This document shows positions 44,888 through 56,319 of a DNA stretch of 64,000 nucleotides, piece by piece (within the stretch, counting starts at the first letter, position 1; each line of letters opens with the position of its first letter). This DNA is from Liriodendron chinense. Its lineage: Eukaryota; Streptophyta; Magnoliopsida; Magnoliales; Magnoliaceae. A program made the position numbers and the translations under genes. The DNA lies in contig ML058433.1 in assembly GCA_003013855.2 (NCBI GenBank), positions 8,555,966 to 8,619,965 of the forward strand, read 5' to 3'. A model generated the notes under the pieces. The model had not been told where the DNA came from. It saw only the letters and a program-made list of their open reading frames with translations, and ran no database searches.

Positions 44888-45887
44888 TGATGGGACATCC
44901 TACATCTACCATTACGCACGTATCAGAGGAGGAGGCGGACCCCAATCTCTTTGTGGCTGGACGTGTAGTGGGACTAGAGCAGGAGCACATTTGGACACTT
45001 TTATGTGTCTTCGGGCCTGATGGGCTGGACCAAGCCGCAGCTGGGCCAACAGGCCCTTCTCTTTTATTTAGGCATTTTTTTGTTCTTTTTTGTTTTCTTA
45101 GGCACTTTAGTGTAGTTTTTATTTCATAGCTTATATATACTTAATGAGAAACCCTATTTCATTAATGAATGTTTATGAATATTAAGAAAACCCTTCTTCT
45201 TGCTTGAGATGAGCATGAAAGTTCCAGCGATTGGAGCTCTTTTTGGTGCGATGCCAACGGTGTGATGCCGAATCTATCTTCTCTACCTCTTTCCTCTTAT
45301 TCTTCTCTACCAGATCAAGGTGAATTGTGTAGTTTTCTTCATCCAATTAGAGATTTTTCAACCTTTTATGAATCCAAACCAAAACCCTCATTGGATAGGC
45401 TCACAACCCAATTTTCTTAACTTTTCCTTAAAACCCTAGTCCTTTCCCATCCATTTTCATCAATTCAAGCCTAATCCCAATCCGTTTCTCAAATCCGACC
45501 ACCCCCTCTTATCTATATCTGAATTTTCCCTTTCATAACCCTAAATCCCCAAATCCCCAATTTCCAATTTGTCCAAACCCTAACCCTAACTGTAAACCAC
45601 ATTCATACCCAATTTCCAGCCATACCCAAGAACCCTAGAGCCCTACCCATGAATTGTAGGATTAACCCTATGCTTGGACATGGAAGTTCTACCTTCCATA
45701 GGTCTTGGGTTTTGAGATTTTAACGTTCCTTTATTATTTGCTTGTAGTTGTGGTCATGGAACATGATTTATAGCTTATTTGGATTTATGCATTTGTGATT
45801 TGAGTAGATTCAATTAAATTATTCATTGTTTTACAATTCCGCTTTAGTTCATTCCGCATCATATTGATAGGACCATTTCCTGCATTA
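44888..45887 (+). repeat. Solo gypsy LTR inside copia A
   Basis: Exactly flanked by TAAAT (44883-44887 and 45888-45892). Starts TGATGGGACATC and ends CCTGCATTA. Downstream text (GGCACTTTAGTG, GAGATGAGCATGAAAGTTCC, ATTGGAGCTCTTTTTGGTGC, GCTTGGACATGGAAGTTCTA, TTCATTCCGCATCAT) is a diverged version of the chromovirus LTR at 22772-23851. A TATATATAC box lies near 45132. No second LTR or interior is present, so an element was lost by LTR-LTR recombination. Confidence 0.9.
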
Positions 45888-46092
45888 TAAATGCTGTCAC
45901 GTTCATGCCCCCACCAATCATCCGCTTTGTTTGGAGGTCTTGAAACACACAATGAGAGGGAAAGAATGTTACTAAACAATTCAAGGATCTTGTAAGGGAA
46001 CTAATAGATAATGGATTGAGGGGAAAGCTAGGAACATGTAGAACCGACAACAAATGCAGTGAGGAAGACAACTTGATGCTACTAGTTCCAGA

Positions 46093-47277
46093 TACATAGG
46101 TTTGGTTCCCATCCGCAACAGTGACAAAATGTGACTGATTAGAAGGAAGGTATGGATTAAACAGGTGAGGCTAGAGAGGTGGCTCTAGAGTCAATGACCC
46201 AGGATGAGGGAGAAGAGGACACACGGGGAGCAGTACCTGACTGGGCTATGGTGGCTTCGGAAAACGCAGGACTATCACGAACATGGAATTGCATAAAGGC
46301 ATCATAGATCCCTTGGGAGACAAGCACGACATCACCTGAAGGAGACTTCCTTTGAGGTTCTCCAAAGGTAGGCTGCAAAGTTGAATCAACATCAGAAGTT
46401 GCATTGCTAGCTAAAGATGCACCAGCCCAAGATGGATGACCCATAAGTTTCCAACACCAATCAATAGAATGGGTTGTGCCCCCATAATGTGAGCAACTGC
46501 GAGAGGCATTACGGCCACGATAGTTGCCATGATCGATAACATGACCCCGGCTTTGATTGCTATAAACAAAGTCACGGCCACGCCCAAGTGCTCTGGATGC
46601 AGGATTTAAAGAAGACCGGTCACCAACTGTGTATGCTGAGTTATCCGATGATACAACGGCTGATGTGGTGGAGGTAACAACATGTTGGACCATAGCATAA
46701 ATCGCTGTCGAGGAAGGAAGAGGATCCATCACATCAATTTGCTCACGAACACCTTTATATTCAGAGTTAAGGCTGGAAAGGAGCTGCATGAATCGGGTTC
46801 CTTCCTGTTGTTGACGAACTAGGTCATTATCTTTCTTGCACTCGGAAGGGGATAATAGAGATCCAACTCATCCCACATACCTCGAAGGGTAGAAAAGTAT
46901 TGCTTTAGAGATCAAAAATCCTGTTAGAACCGGCCAATATCTGAAATCAACTTAAAAGCTCTTGATAAATTCTTTGCTTCTGAATACCTGTCATGCAGGG
47001 CATCCCATATATTTTCACAGAGGATAGAAACATAACATACTTGCTAATAGATAGATCCATACTGTTAAGTAACCAAGCCATGACTTGGTAGTTTTCTTTG
47101 GTCCAGGTCTTGTAATGTCCATCTGTAGGGTTTGGAGCATCATCTTCCTCCCAAAAAAAACTTCACGGACTGAGCCCATTGCAAATAATTATTACCATCG
47201 AACTTGATTGTGGTAATCAACAAGGGATGTGAATCCAAAGATCCCGCACTCGAACAGGAGGAGATTTTGTTATCCAT
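46093..47277 (-). pseudogene. Copia A gag and protease start
   Basis: Gag starts at 47277 (MDNKISSCSSAGSL) and continues ITTIKFDGNNYLQWAQSVKF, matching copia B. A frameshift near 47140 breaks it; the reading resumes at 46789 (MQLLSSLNSEYKGVREQI, MDPLPSSTAIYAMVQ). A CCHC knuckle, CSHYGGTTHSIDWCW, is at about 46495-46450, with the second Cys changed to Tyr. The protease active-site motif WVIDSRATS near 46190 has Arg where Gly is expected in D-S-G-A. Nonfunctional. Confidence 0.82.
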
Positions 47278-47872
47278 GTGGTCGACAAACACTACGCTGG
47301 AGCAACAAGGCTCAACAGGATAGATTGGCACACAACCGAAGCTTCAAACAATAGGCTAGGTCCAGAAAGGAAGAGACACAACAGGAAGCACCACAAAAAG
47401 CTAGCACAGAAACAACATGCTGTCATAAAATGAAAGAACTCGACAAATATACATTAGATGAGCGGTGTATGTCCTGGGTCCCTAAGGGGCCAAAAACAGT
47501 GGAGACGCACCTCTGAAGTGACCGGAAAACCCCCAAAAGGCCTCCCTCTGATAAAAAAAAAACTTCCATAGATGCCTTCATACATAAAAACCGACCAACC
47601 CTAGGGAGAAATCTCCAAAAACTTCTTACCAATTTGGGAGAAATCGCGAAAAATCGAAAAAGGGGGGGTTTTCGGCTGGACTTGAAAAGTGACTCAAAGA
47701 CGCCTCAAATCAGCCCCAAAATCTCGCAAAACTCACCATAATTCCTTTAAAATTGAGCTCTATCAGATCATGTTCTTCCCGATGCGAAACCGTCCGTACT
47801 GTACGTACACTTACTGACGTCAGCAGGCCCTTGTAGCTTCAGTCAACGTGAGATCCTGGAGCTCTGATACTG

Positions 47873-47887
47873 AGTAGAGATTTTAGG

Positions 47888-47927
<40 letters not shown>

Positions 47928-48099
47928 GAGGGTGAGGGGGACTTTGGAGAATGCGTGAGATTTGTGTTGGAGAGAGCCAACCCTACACATACTTTTATTA
48001 TAATACTACAATTACACTAAGGTAATCCACAGGAGTACCAAACACTGTGGATAAGCACACATAAAAACAGATAAAAGTACATCTCTCTAACTCTCTATA
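47873..48099 (-). repeat. 5' LTR of copia A
   Basis: Minus strand: starts TATAGAGAGTTAGAGAG, ends ATCTCTACT, followed by CAGTATCAGAG, a slightly altered TGGTATCAGAG primer site. Contains a GA microsatellite at 47889-47923. Termini TA...CT are non-canonical. Confidence 0.82.
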
Positions 48100-48134
48100 G
48101 CAATTTAGTTATTTGCATTGGTTGAGGGTCCCGA

Positions 48135-48494
48135 TTAAGGTATTCGGTAAAGGTAACGGTGGCTGTTATGGCTACCACCATTACCTTTACGATACGGGAC
48201 GTAATGGCTATTACGACCCCCGTAACGACCGTTATTGTCTCCTTTTTTATTGAAAGAAAAAAAACCCCTGAAAAACCCGTATCTTGCACATAATGTTGAA
48301 AAACAAAATCTGAAGAACCTGCATTTTCCCTGTAATAGACCATTACGGGGCTGTTATGGCCTTTTATAGGGGGCGTAATGGGTTGCTAACAACGATTACA
48401 AGTCATTTTTTCCATAACAGCCGTTATAACCTTGTAACGTGTAACGGTTGCCACCATTACCTTTATGTAACGACCTTTACCACCTTGTAACAAC
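48135..48494. mobile_element. GTAACGGCC-type element, diverged
   Basis: Ends TAAGGTATTCGGTAAAGG and CCTTTACCACCTTG are inverted. The interior has GTAACGGTGGC, CGTAATGGC and GCCGTTATAACC units in opposed orientation around an A-rich centre. Same family as 17809-18085 and 36469-36668. No target duplication recognised. Confidence 0.55.
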
Positions 48495-48939
48495 CTTTAC
48501 TACACCATGGTGCTGGTTGGTTTTTCATACGAACAATGGCTATAGTTGGAGTTTTTAATGTAGGGAGGGATGCGATTAGGACCTTAGTTGTAGGATCCTT
48601 CTAATTAGGTTCCACTCTTGCTTCAAATCCTTGATTCGAGATCTCCCTCCTGTTCCTGCTTCCTACTTAGTTATACTTGTTTAAAATTTGGAAGGGATGT
48701 TTCCCTGCTTTTGCAGTCAAATTTGTTGTCGCTTTGCTTCACTCTCCGTGTAACTAGAATTAGGGTTTGAGAATGGATTTATGTTGAGGCTAGGGTTTGG
48801 GGTGTATGGTTAGGTATTATGGCCTTATGCATGACAAATTCTGGGAAAAGAAAAAAAATCAAATTCCCAAGAATAACTTGCTCTTGTACCAATCGGATAA
48901 AACAATCAAAGATGGAATTCAAATCTTCATGAAGATAAT
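48495..48939. other. Unassigned spacer with unnamed repeat at its right end
   Basis: No coding similarity. From 48885 the sequence is the left half of the noncoding repeat also found at 36740-37000. Its right half continues at 50452 on the other side of the TRIM. Confidence 0.5.
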
Positions 48940-48944
48940 ATTAT

Positions 48945-50451
48945 TAATGCATGGGCATTTTCACTCTGGGCTCGAGTAGGGTAGCCTGTGTGAAGCGGGG
49001 AAACACCCGGGGTGGGCGGCCTGTAGGCTCCACCTGTGTGAAGCGGGTAGCTAGTGTGATGCGAACCCATGTGAAATGGGGCTGATGAAGGAGGGTTTGG
49101 CCGAGGGCCCGGTCTGTGTGAAGCAGGAGCCTGGGCTGTGAGATAAAGGGATTGATTCGCCACGCTCTATCAGTTCGAGCTTTTAGAGCATGTGGTTAGT
49201 CGTCCTTCATCAAAAGTGATATTAGAGTGGGAGGTCTCGTGTTCGAGATTGATGAGGACACAAGACCATTTAAAGTCTACCAGCGAAGAAAGCGCACGCC
49301 ACAAGCATCTTCCTTGTGACTAGGCGACTATTGAGGAGCATTGAAGACCCTACACAAGTGATTTGACACATTGAAGGCCCCACATTGGGAGGACATGTGT
49401 GTAGGAGGAAGAAGAAGAAGACCTGCTGGACAGTTTTCATTGTCTTCGGGCGCTCGAACATTGCCTGCCTGGCGCCCGAAACTCACTGGACATTTTTGGA
49501 CGTCTTCGGGCGCCCGACAGAGCGCCCGAACTTTCGCGCAATTTGTTTTCTTATTCCGTTTTTGATTAATTTTTAGAGGGTTTTTGGTACTTTTATGTTT
49601 TCTTATTGCTTATTTAAGTAGGCTGAGTCCTAAAAACGAAATTAGTTGTTGATTAATGAAAAAGAGCAAACCCTTTGGTTGCCTCCTTCCTATCTCTCAT
49701 GGTGTTTCCTCTTCCTTGATCTCCTTCTTCTCTTTTCTCCTGGTGCCCCTCCAACTTCTTCCAGGTAATTTATCATCTTTCCTCTACATTCTCAACCTTT
49801 GTTTGTTAATTCCCCATGACCAAAATCTAATAATTGATCCAAACCCTAATTCCTCAGGTTTTTAAATCCCTAATTCGATAAATCTTTTGATTCCTCGGAC
49901 TAGTGATCCCCATTGATCGATTGGGTTAAGACTATGCAAGATCGGGAGGTTTCATCCCTCGCCGGATCCAACCCTTGTAATAATTGAACTTCACACTTCG
50001 TGGTTGTGATGAATGGCTCGCTCCATTGCATGTCTCTTTATGATCTTCTTAGTTTATGATGATTAATTCTGAACTTTAGATTATTATTGTCTTTATTTTC
50101 CGCTGATTTAATTGTGTTCATGAGCATGCATCATAATTAGGGCATCCTGCGTCAGAGACTTCTCACCGGGGGTGATTAATTCAGGGGCATTTTCACACCA
50201 GACTCGAGTGGGGTAGCCTGTGTGAAGTGAGGACACATTTGGGGTGGGCGGCCAGTGTGAGGCGGGCCCCACCCGTGTGAAGCAGGTGGCTAGTGTGATG
50301 CGAACCCATGTGAAGTGGGGCCGACGAAGGGGGGTTCAGCCGAGGGCCTGGTCTGTGTGAAGCAGGAGCCTGGGCTATGAGATGAAGGGATTGATTCGCG
50401 ACACTCTATCAGTTCGAGCTTTTAGAGCAAGTGGTTAGTTATCCTGCATCA
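48945..50451. mobile_element. TRIM element with about 55-bp interior, split by a solo LTR
   Basis: Two direct repeats, 48945-49212 and 50177-50451, share GGGCATTTTCAC, GGGTAGCCTGTGTGAAG, GCTAGTGTGATGCGAACCCA, AGCAGGAGCCTGGGCT and CTCTATCAGTTCGAGCTTTT. They are flanked by ATTAT (48940-48944 and 50452-50456). Without the inserted LTR the interior is only about 55 bp: a TGATATTAGAG primer-site-like start, a GGTCTCGTGTTCGAGACT hairpin and a GGGGGTGAT run before the 3' LTR. The LTRs start TAAT and end CATCA (TA...CA). Confidence 0.8.
49250..50154 (+). repeat. Solo LTR (gypsy-like) inside the TRIM
   Basis: Starts TGATGAGGACACAAG, ends CATCCTGCGTCA; flanks GAGAT (49245-49249) and GAGAC (50155-50159). 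Closely matches 60155-61068 (GTACCAACGAAGAAAGCGC-like start, CGGGCGCCCGACAGAGCGCC, GATCGGGAGGTTTCATCCCT, GAGCATGCATCATAATTAGG). About 905 bp. Confidence 0.88.
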
Positions 50452-50746
50452 ATTATACTTTTGAACGTGAACAAAATTTCCACGTTAATGCCTCAAGCTC
50501 TCAATCATTCGTTAATCGCTCCAAAAGGAGCAGTAAATAATAGAAAAAAAGGAAAATTGGGGATAAGTATGTGAGTCTCACCACAAAGAGAGCCTAGAAG
50601 AGTTATCCCATGGTTAGAAGTGTCGCCTAGTAAAGGTGTTTCTGGTAAGAAGAAACAGGCTAAAATTATGTCATTCAATTAAAAAAGAGGGTTAAATCAT
50701 GTCTCCATTTTGAAGTCAATACATACAACCCTTTAAAGTTAGTAGT

Positions 50747-51559
50747 TGTTAAGTGCGGGAGTACACATCCGATTGTCTTATGGTGCACCATATCCTTAGA
50801 GACAATGGTCTACCTTTTAGATTTCATTTGTATTTACTTTGAGCATATCAATTGTAACAAATGGTCTGTAAGTAAGAGTTAGTGGAGTTGGGGAGATACG
50901 AAGAAAAGCATTCTCTTCTGTTCTCTCGTTCCTTCCTTTGCACGTGTTCGACAATGTAGTCCCTTGACTTTAACATGGTATAGAGACATAATACCTTTCT
51001 TCTTTCCAATCTCTATCTTTTTTCCTTCCCCATTTCCTTTCTTACAATCCTACCATGAAGTTTTGAAGGGTTCTCCCTCATTGGGAAATGTAATGGCCTC
51101 TTTAGATCTGTTTGGAACTAAGAGGGGCCCTATTGTGTGTTGGCAACCACCGGAAGTGTTGCCAGAAGTTCATCAAAACCACCAAAAGTGCTGTCGGATT
51201 ATCATTCAGCCATCGAAAGTGTTGTCGGAATGTTATCCAACCATAGGAAATGTTGTCGCATAATGAAACAACTGCTGAAAGAGTGCTTAGTCCTTTGGAA
51301 AACACTGGAAATGCCCGCAAGTCACATCCTAGCCACCAGAAGTGCCTACGATTGAAATCTTAGCCACCATAACCATCAGAAATGTAGTTAGCCTCTCCTG
51401 TGGTCTTTGGAATCATCGACAAGCTTGGTATGTATGATTACATGCTCCAACTTGAGGGAGTGTTAGAGTGCATAGTTTTCAGGGTACGTGCGTAGTGTAT
51501 TTGAGTGTGAGAGTGCACATATTTTAAGTTGTCCTATGGTGTAACATATCCTTGGAGAT
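50747..51559 (+). mobile_element. Short LTR element D (5' LTR, small interior, part of 3' LTR)
   Basis: The 5' LTR, 50747-50975, runs from TGTTAAGTGCGGG to TTTAACA and is followed by TGGTATAGAGACA, a near match to the usual primer site. The interior is only about 487 bp with no pol. A polypurine tract CTTGAGGGAG at 51453-51462 precedes the 3' LTR start, TGTTAGAGTGCATAG at 51463. The 3' LTR is cut at 51559 by copia C and appears to resume after 63828 (AATGGTGTATCTTTTGATAT, ATTACAAATGGTCT). A nonautonomous, TRIM-like or deletion derivative. Confidence 0.7.
51140..51360 (+). repeat. Minisatellite in element D, CCACCGAAAGTGTTGTCGGA type
   Basis: Seven or more diverged units of about 30 bp with the core CCACC(A/G)(A/G)AAGTG(C/T)TG(T/C)C at about 51148, 51178, 51211, 51241, 51305, 51332 and 51376. 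It occupies much of the short interior of element D. Not coding as far as I can see. Confidence 0.6.
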
Positions 51560-52339
51560 TGTTGTTGATGGTCTTTCTGGGGTCCACACCTTTCACGTAT
51601 GTGGCCCACGTGTGACCTTGTGGACCACCATTGGATCTTATATACTTGGTTTTTATGTATGGGGCCTAAACATGTACTTCGATTTGGTTGTAAGCCCATG
51701 GGTTGTTGCATTATAAGTGAGAGGGGCATTTTCATCATTGTACATCTTTTAGGGATTGCGCTCTTCTTTTCTTATACTTTGTATCTCTTATCCCTTCTCT
51801 TTTTTCTCACATTTGTACATGTAACTTTACGTGGTATCAGAGCATGATTGATCTGATATCTTACTTCTCTCTTCTATTCTTCTTCTTTCTTCTCTTTCTT
51901 TTCCTCGTGGTGAAACCCCGACGTGATTTGGACTGCCCTAAGTTAAATATTCTCTCGCTCTACCACCTCTTAGTGGGTCATGTAATCATGTTCTATGAAG
52001 GTGTGTAAGGTCCACTTTTATTTTCTACCATTGTGATGGATTAATGCGGACCATTGATCATTAAGAGTTGGATTTACAGTTCAATTTGAAGTCAAAGGTC
52101 AGATTTGAAAACGAGTTGTATGTGGAATTTTTTGATGGGCATGATTGAAGATCAACCGCAGGAATGAAAGCCATAATACAAGTTCTAATGGTTTGTGTTC
52201 GTGGATTCGTATTATCTTGGAAGCTTGGTTGTGGTTTAGGTTGAGTTGAAAGTTCTTCCCTTTGTGTGTTCAACTTTCTTATCTTACGGAATATGGATGC
52301 TAAGAGTGAGACAAAACTAATATCATGTTCCCATCTAAG

Positions 52340-53369
52340 TCGATGGCTCTGCAAATCTTATCAACAAAACTTATTAGGGAAAATTACCTACAATGTGCCA
52401 CATCTGTAGAAGTCTTTCTTATAGGAAATAAGTTATAGTATTTAATTTCCCCCATACCTGTAGAAACTTTAATAGAGTACGAAGACTAGGTGACCGAAGA
52501 TGCTAAAATTAAAGCATTATTGTGGAACAGTATGGAACCACATATCAATGTGAATGTCATCTTTTTCAAGATTGCAAAAGAAGTCTGGGAAAACTTGAAG
52601 GAGATGTATTTGGATGAGAAGAACTTGACCTGCATTCATGAATTACTCCAAAATATTTTCTCCTTTCAGCAAGGAGTTAAGAGTGTGGGAGGGTACTACG
52701 CTGCCTTGCGAGGCATGTGGGAAGAACTAAATGGTATTAGTCGTCGTCGATAGATTATGAGATTTTGTGACAACAAAGAGAGGAATTTTGTGTGGCTAAA
52801 TTCCTCTCGGGCCTTTGCCCTGAGTTGGAGCCTGTAAGAGCTCAGATCCTTGGAGGTAGTGAAATTCCATCATTTACTGAGACATTTGCCAGAGATCAAC
52901 GTACAACTAGTATGAACTTGCAATCTTCATCCTCATCTGATCGGTCTGTGTTTATCTTTATGTTTGGTAAAGGAGATGGGGGAAGTTGAGGTGGTTGTGG
53001 TCATGATGGATGGTTTGGCGGTAAAGATTCTAGGGGAGGTTGCATTGCAACATTGGAGGCTAGAGCATATGGGGTGGTTGTGGTACAGATTTTAGTGGTG
53101 GGTGTGGACGTGGTAATCAACAATGTACACATTGTGGCCTCACTAATCATACTATTGACAAATGTCGGGATCTTGTTGGAAGATTGGCTTGGGGGATTTA
53201 GGTTTGCTTGTCGAATGATGGTTCTGAGGGTCACGACTCCCAAGTTTGTTTCCATCCATATTGAATTGAGTACCTTAAGTGATATAATTACTATGTCCAA
53301 TGAAGAGTATGCCAAGCTTCTGAAAGATCGCTCCACTTAACCTTCATCCTCCACAACTACTTTTACTTA
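52340..53369 (+). pseudogene. Copia C gag
   Basis: Reads LIRENYLQCATSVEVFL, then TEDAKIKALLWNSMEPHINV, VWENLKEMYLDEKNLT, and YYAALRGMWEELNGI, the UBN2-type gag of plant copia elements. A frameshift near 52755 is followed by AKFLSGLCPELEPVRAQIL. A CCHC knuckle CTHCGLTNHTIDKC near 53125-53165 is readable in a different frame. At least three frame changes. Structural protein; nonfunctional here. The coding is interrupted at 53369 by the hAT-like element. Confidence 0.8.
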
Positions 53370-53377
53370 GGTAGGTA

Positions 53378-54231
53378 CAGTGTTTGCATTATCTCCGATA
53401 TTATCAAAATATCCCCGATATTATCTCTATTTCTAGCTCAACGACACCGATAACACTGGTAGCGATACCGATAACATTAATAGTATTAAAAATTCTTGAT
53501 ATCGGTGTTGTATCACTAAATATTGCCAGTGTATCAATATCGTCAATATTTTCAATTGTGTAAATTCCAGGCGTCGTTTGTATTGTCAATACATTTATCC
53601 CCTCGGTGTATCGCCAATATTTTTTACTGTGTAAATTCCAAGTGTCACTTGTATCGTCAATTTATTTGCAGTATTTCGATAATATCACCAATGTATCGAT
53701 AATATCACCAAAAAATCTATATATTTAAAAAATTCCTATTTCATATTTTTTATGGGTGCATGGTTGTATGCAGCACTCAATTTGTTGATGATAACATTGA
53801 TAATATCACAATATTATCATTATTGCAACATGACAATAACGAGACCACAATCTTTAGCTTCTTTTTTAGTTGTTAACGATTTGTTTGGATATTTCATGTG
53901 TTGCTGATATTCTGAAATATCAATGGATGTTTGAATGGAAGTTCAGATTTTGGATGGATGAGATGATTGGACTAACTTCTTACTGTAGCACATGCTTTTA
54001 GGCCCCCATTAAATAGAAACCTATTATGTATGCATTCTTTATGCAAATTTTTTATTCCTAAATATGTAACTATGTGTATTTTATCAACTCCTGAGGTTTC
54101 ATTGAAAAATTCCACTGTTTTTCCCATTTTCCCCGCATTTCCGGTTATCAACGATATTATCGGCGATATCGATATTGTTTCCGTATCCCTGACTAGCGAA
54201 ACTTGTAGCGATACCGAAACTTCGAACACTG
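53378..54231. mobile_element. hAT-like element, GATATCGG type, in copia C
   Basis: Ends CAGTGTTTGCATTATCTCCG and GATACCGAAACTTCGAACACTG. Perfect 8-bp duplication GGTAGGTA at 53370-53377 and 54232-54239. Copia C reading (gag end, then VPWVIDSGASDH) is restored across it. Subterminal CGATATTATC, GATACCGATAAC and TATCGGCGATATCG words pair between ends. Noncoding, 854 bp. Confidence 0.9.
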
Positions 54232-54239
54232 GGTAGGTA

Positions 54240-55390
54240 TAACTTGTTTCACTTCTTCTAAGTATGTTCCTTGGGTAATTGATTCTGGTGCTTCCGATCA
54301 CATATACTCACAAGCATAGTGTGTTGTCTTAGTCCAGTCTTCACCCATTTCTTTTGTAACATTAACTGATGGTACTTCACTTCGGTATCTAGGCTGGGTA
54401 CTGTTCCCGATACTCCAACTCTTTCATTATCAACAATATTGTACATTCCAAAGTTTCCTCTAAGTTTATTGTCATTAAGCAAACTAACTAAATCTTTAAA
54501 TTGTTCTATCAAATTCAATCCCTCCTATTGTGAATTTCAGGATCAAAAGACGGAGAGGATGATGGGTGGAGGACATGAAGTGAATGGGCTCTATTATCTC
54601 GATAGTAGAATATTTGGAGTTGAAACTGCATTGTGGGTTGAGGTTTCTCCTCATCAATGGCACTCTAAGCTTGGCATCCTTAAATAGTTTAAAGAGTCTT
54701 GTTCCCTCGCTGTTTTAGCCATCCTTAAATAGTTAAAAAAGTCTTGTCCCCTCATTGTCTTATGTCTCTAGGCTAGATTGTGAGGCTTGTGAGTTAAGCA
54801 ACCATCACAGAGTGTCATTCCTTCCACCTGAGGATAAAATAAGTGCTAAAGTAGAGTGTGTATTCTGAGGGCAAATAATGCTACCAAATATGTATCAAAT
54901 GACTTTGATTCCTATCTCCCATCATACGACATCATTCACCAAACTTCATGTGCTCACACACCACAATAGAATGGAGTAGAGCGTAAAAATCGTCATTTGC
55001 TTAAGGTCACTAGAGCATTATTGTTAAATATGAAGGTTTCAGAATTTTTTTCACTTTTTGTAGTGATGAAGTTCTTATTGCATTTTATTTGATAAATCGG
55101 ATGCCTTCATCAGTCTTAGGTGTTCATTCTCCTTTTTTTCCATTCTATACTCTCAACATCAAAATCTTCTAATCCTTCCTAAGATATTTGGTTGTGTGTG
55201 CTTCGTGCATTAGTTTGACCATGTTTCTTACAAATTTTAACCAAAAGTTGTGAAGTGCGTGTTTCTTGTTTATTCCTGCACTCAACGGGGTTATAGATGT
55301 TACAATTTAGTGACTCGTAGATGTTATATGTCAGGTGGTATTACGTTCTTTGAACAAATTCCATACTTCTCTGAGGGAGGATGATCATTA
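54240..55390 (+). pseudogene. Copia C protease and integrase remnants
   Basis: The protease active site VPWVIDSGASDHIYS is intact at about 54265-54310. GGGHEVNGLYYLDS at 54560-54605 is the pre-integrase station. The finger continues after stops (HQWHSKLGILK, then CEACELSNHH in another frame). Most of the catalytic core, including the H-S-D-N-G-G station, is deleted near 54870-54900. The E-containing PQQNGVERKNRHLLKVTRAL is readable at 54960-55020. A short tandem duplication (CATCCTTAAATAGTT) lies at 54678 and 54720. Confidence 0.75.
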
Positions 55391-55478
55391 CAATTCGAAG
55401 AAGGTTCTACCACTCTTCCTATTGTACCAGACATAACTTCATTCATGGAGAAGGCCCTGTGCAAAACCGCCCCTTTAG

Positions 55479-55595
55479 TATAGAGAGTTGTGTGCATGTG
55501 TATAGTTTTCTGTTCTCCTTCAATATACCATACATATGTTTTTTAATAAGAATAATGTGGTAGGGCTCTTTGGGCCCCAACCTATGTTTTCTCCT

Positions 55596-55642
<47 letters not shown>

Positions 55643-55700
55643 TCTTCTTCTTCTTCTTCTCTCTTCTACTTACAACAACATTAACATCTAACACTCTACT
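55479..55700 (+). repeat. 5' LTR of copia B
   Basis: Starts TATAGAGAGTTGTGTGC, ends AACACTCTACT, directly followed by the primer site TGGTATCAGAG (55701-55711). Contains a (CT)n(CTT)n tract at about 55600-55660. Termini TA...CT are non-canonical but are confirmed by the target duplication. Confidence 0.93.
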
Positions 55701-56319
55701 TGGTATCAGAGAAGCAGATCCAACCTTTCCGCATCTACCATGTGATAGGCGACATGTCAGACTGCTGATGTCAGCACCCGTACAGTTGACGTCAGCGTCG
55801 TACGGACGTACGGACGCATTTTTGATGGGAAAAGTTAGGGGTTTTGTAGATCCATATTTTAGAGGATTTTTGGTGATTTTTTGAAGATTTTTTGGAGCCT
55901 ATTTCATGGGTTTTTTTTTGCTGAAATAGAGAAGTTTCAACCGGTGGCCCTACAATGCAATTTTCTCGATTTCGCTCAAATCGATAGGGTTTTCTTCGGT
56001 TTCTCTCCTTCACATTGACTGAAATCAGTCCCCCAACATGATTTTGAAGGTGATTTGAGTTGTTTTGGAGTTTTCGGTGGCGTAATACCCCAAAACGTGG
56101 TGTGACTGGGGCGTTTTTGGGGTTTTTTTGCCCTCTTCGGTTCAATTTTCTAGTTTTCAGGACTTGTGGCTATTCTTTGTTAGTGTTTGAAGGTTTATTA
56201 TTTCTTCCTTGCGAGATTGAGTGCGGAGGGCTATTCTTTTGCTCCGTATCAGTGTATTTTTGCCTCATTTGATAAGCTTGACAGATTTTTGGGTTGATTA
56301 TCTGAATATTGAAGATTTT
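55701..56319 (+). other. Copia B primer site and untranslated leader
   Basis: TGGTATCAGAG at 55701-55711 pairs with initiator methionine tRNA. The roughly 610-nt leader is similar in length to that of copia A. Both leaders contain the palindrome TGACGTCA (55787-55794 here, 47815-47822 in copia A) next to a CGTACGGACGTACGG-like stretch. Confidence 0.7.

Larger units (their letters stand above)
41959..48099 (-). mobile_element. Ty1/copia element A, interrupted by a solo LTR
   Basis: Minus-strand order is 5' LTR (47873-48099), PBS, gag, protease, integrase, RT, RNase H and 3' LTR (41959-42194), the copia order. It belongs to the same family as copia B (55479-61775): similar proteins, leader length and LTR termini. 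A 1-kb gypsy solo LTR interrupts pol at 44888-45887. No target duplication is visible (flanks AGAGG and GCAAT). Multiple frameshifts make it nonautonomous. Confidence 0.9.

Noticed and set aside
55443..55694. Arg/Glu-rich minus-strand open stretch
   Set aside because: Produced by the CT microsatellite in the copia B LTR.
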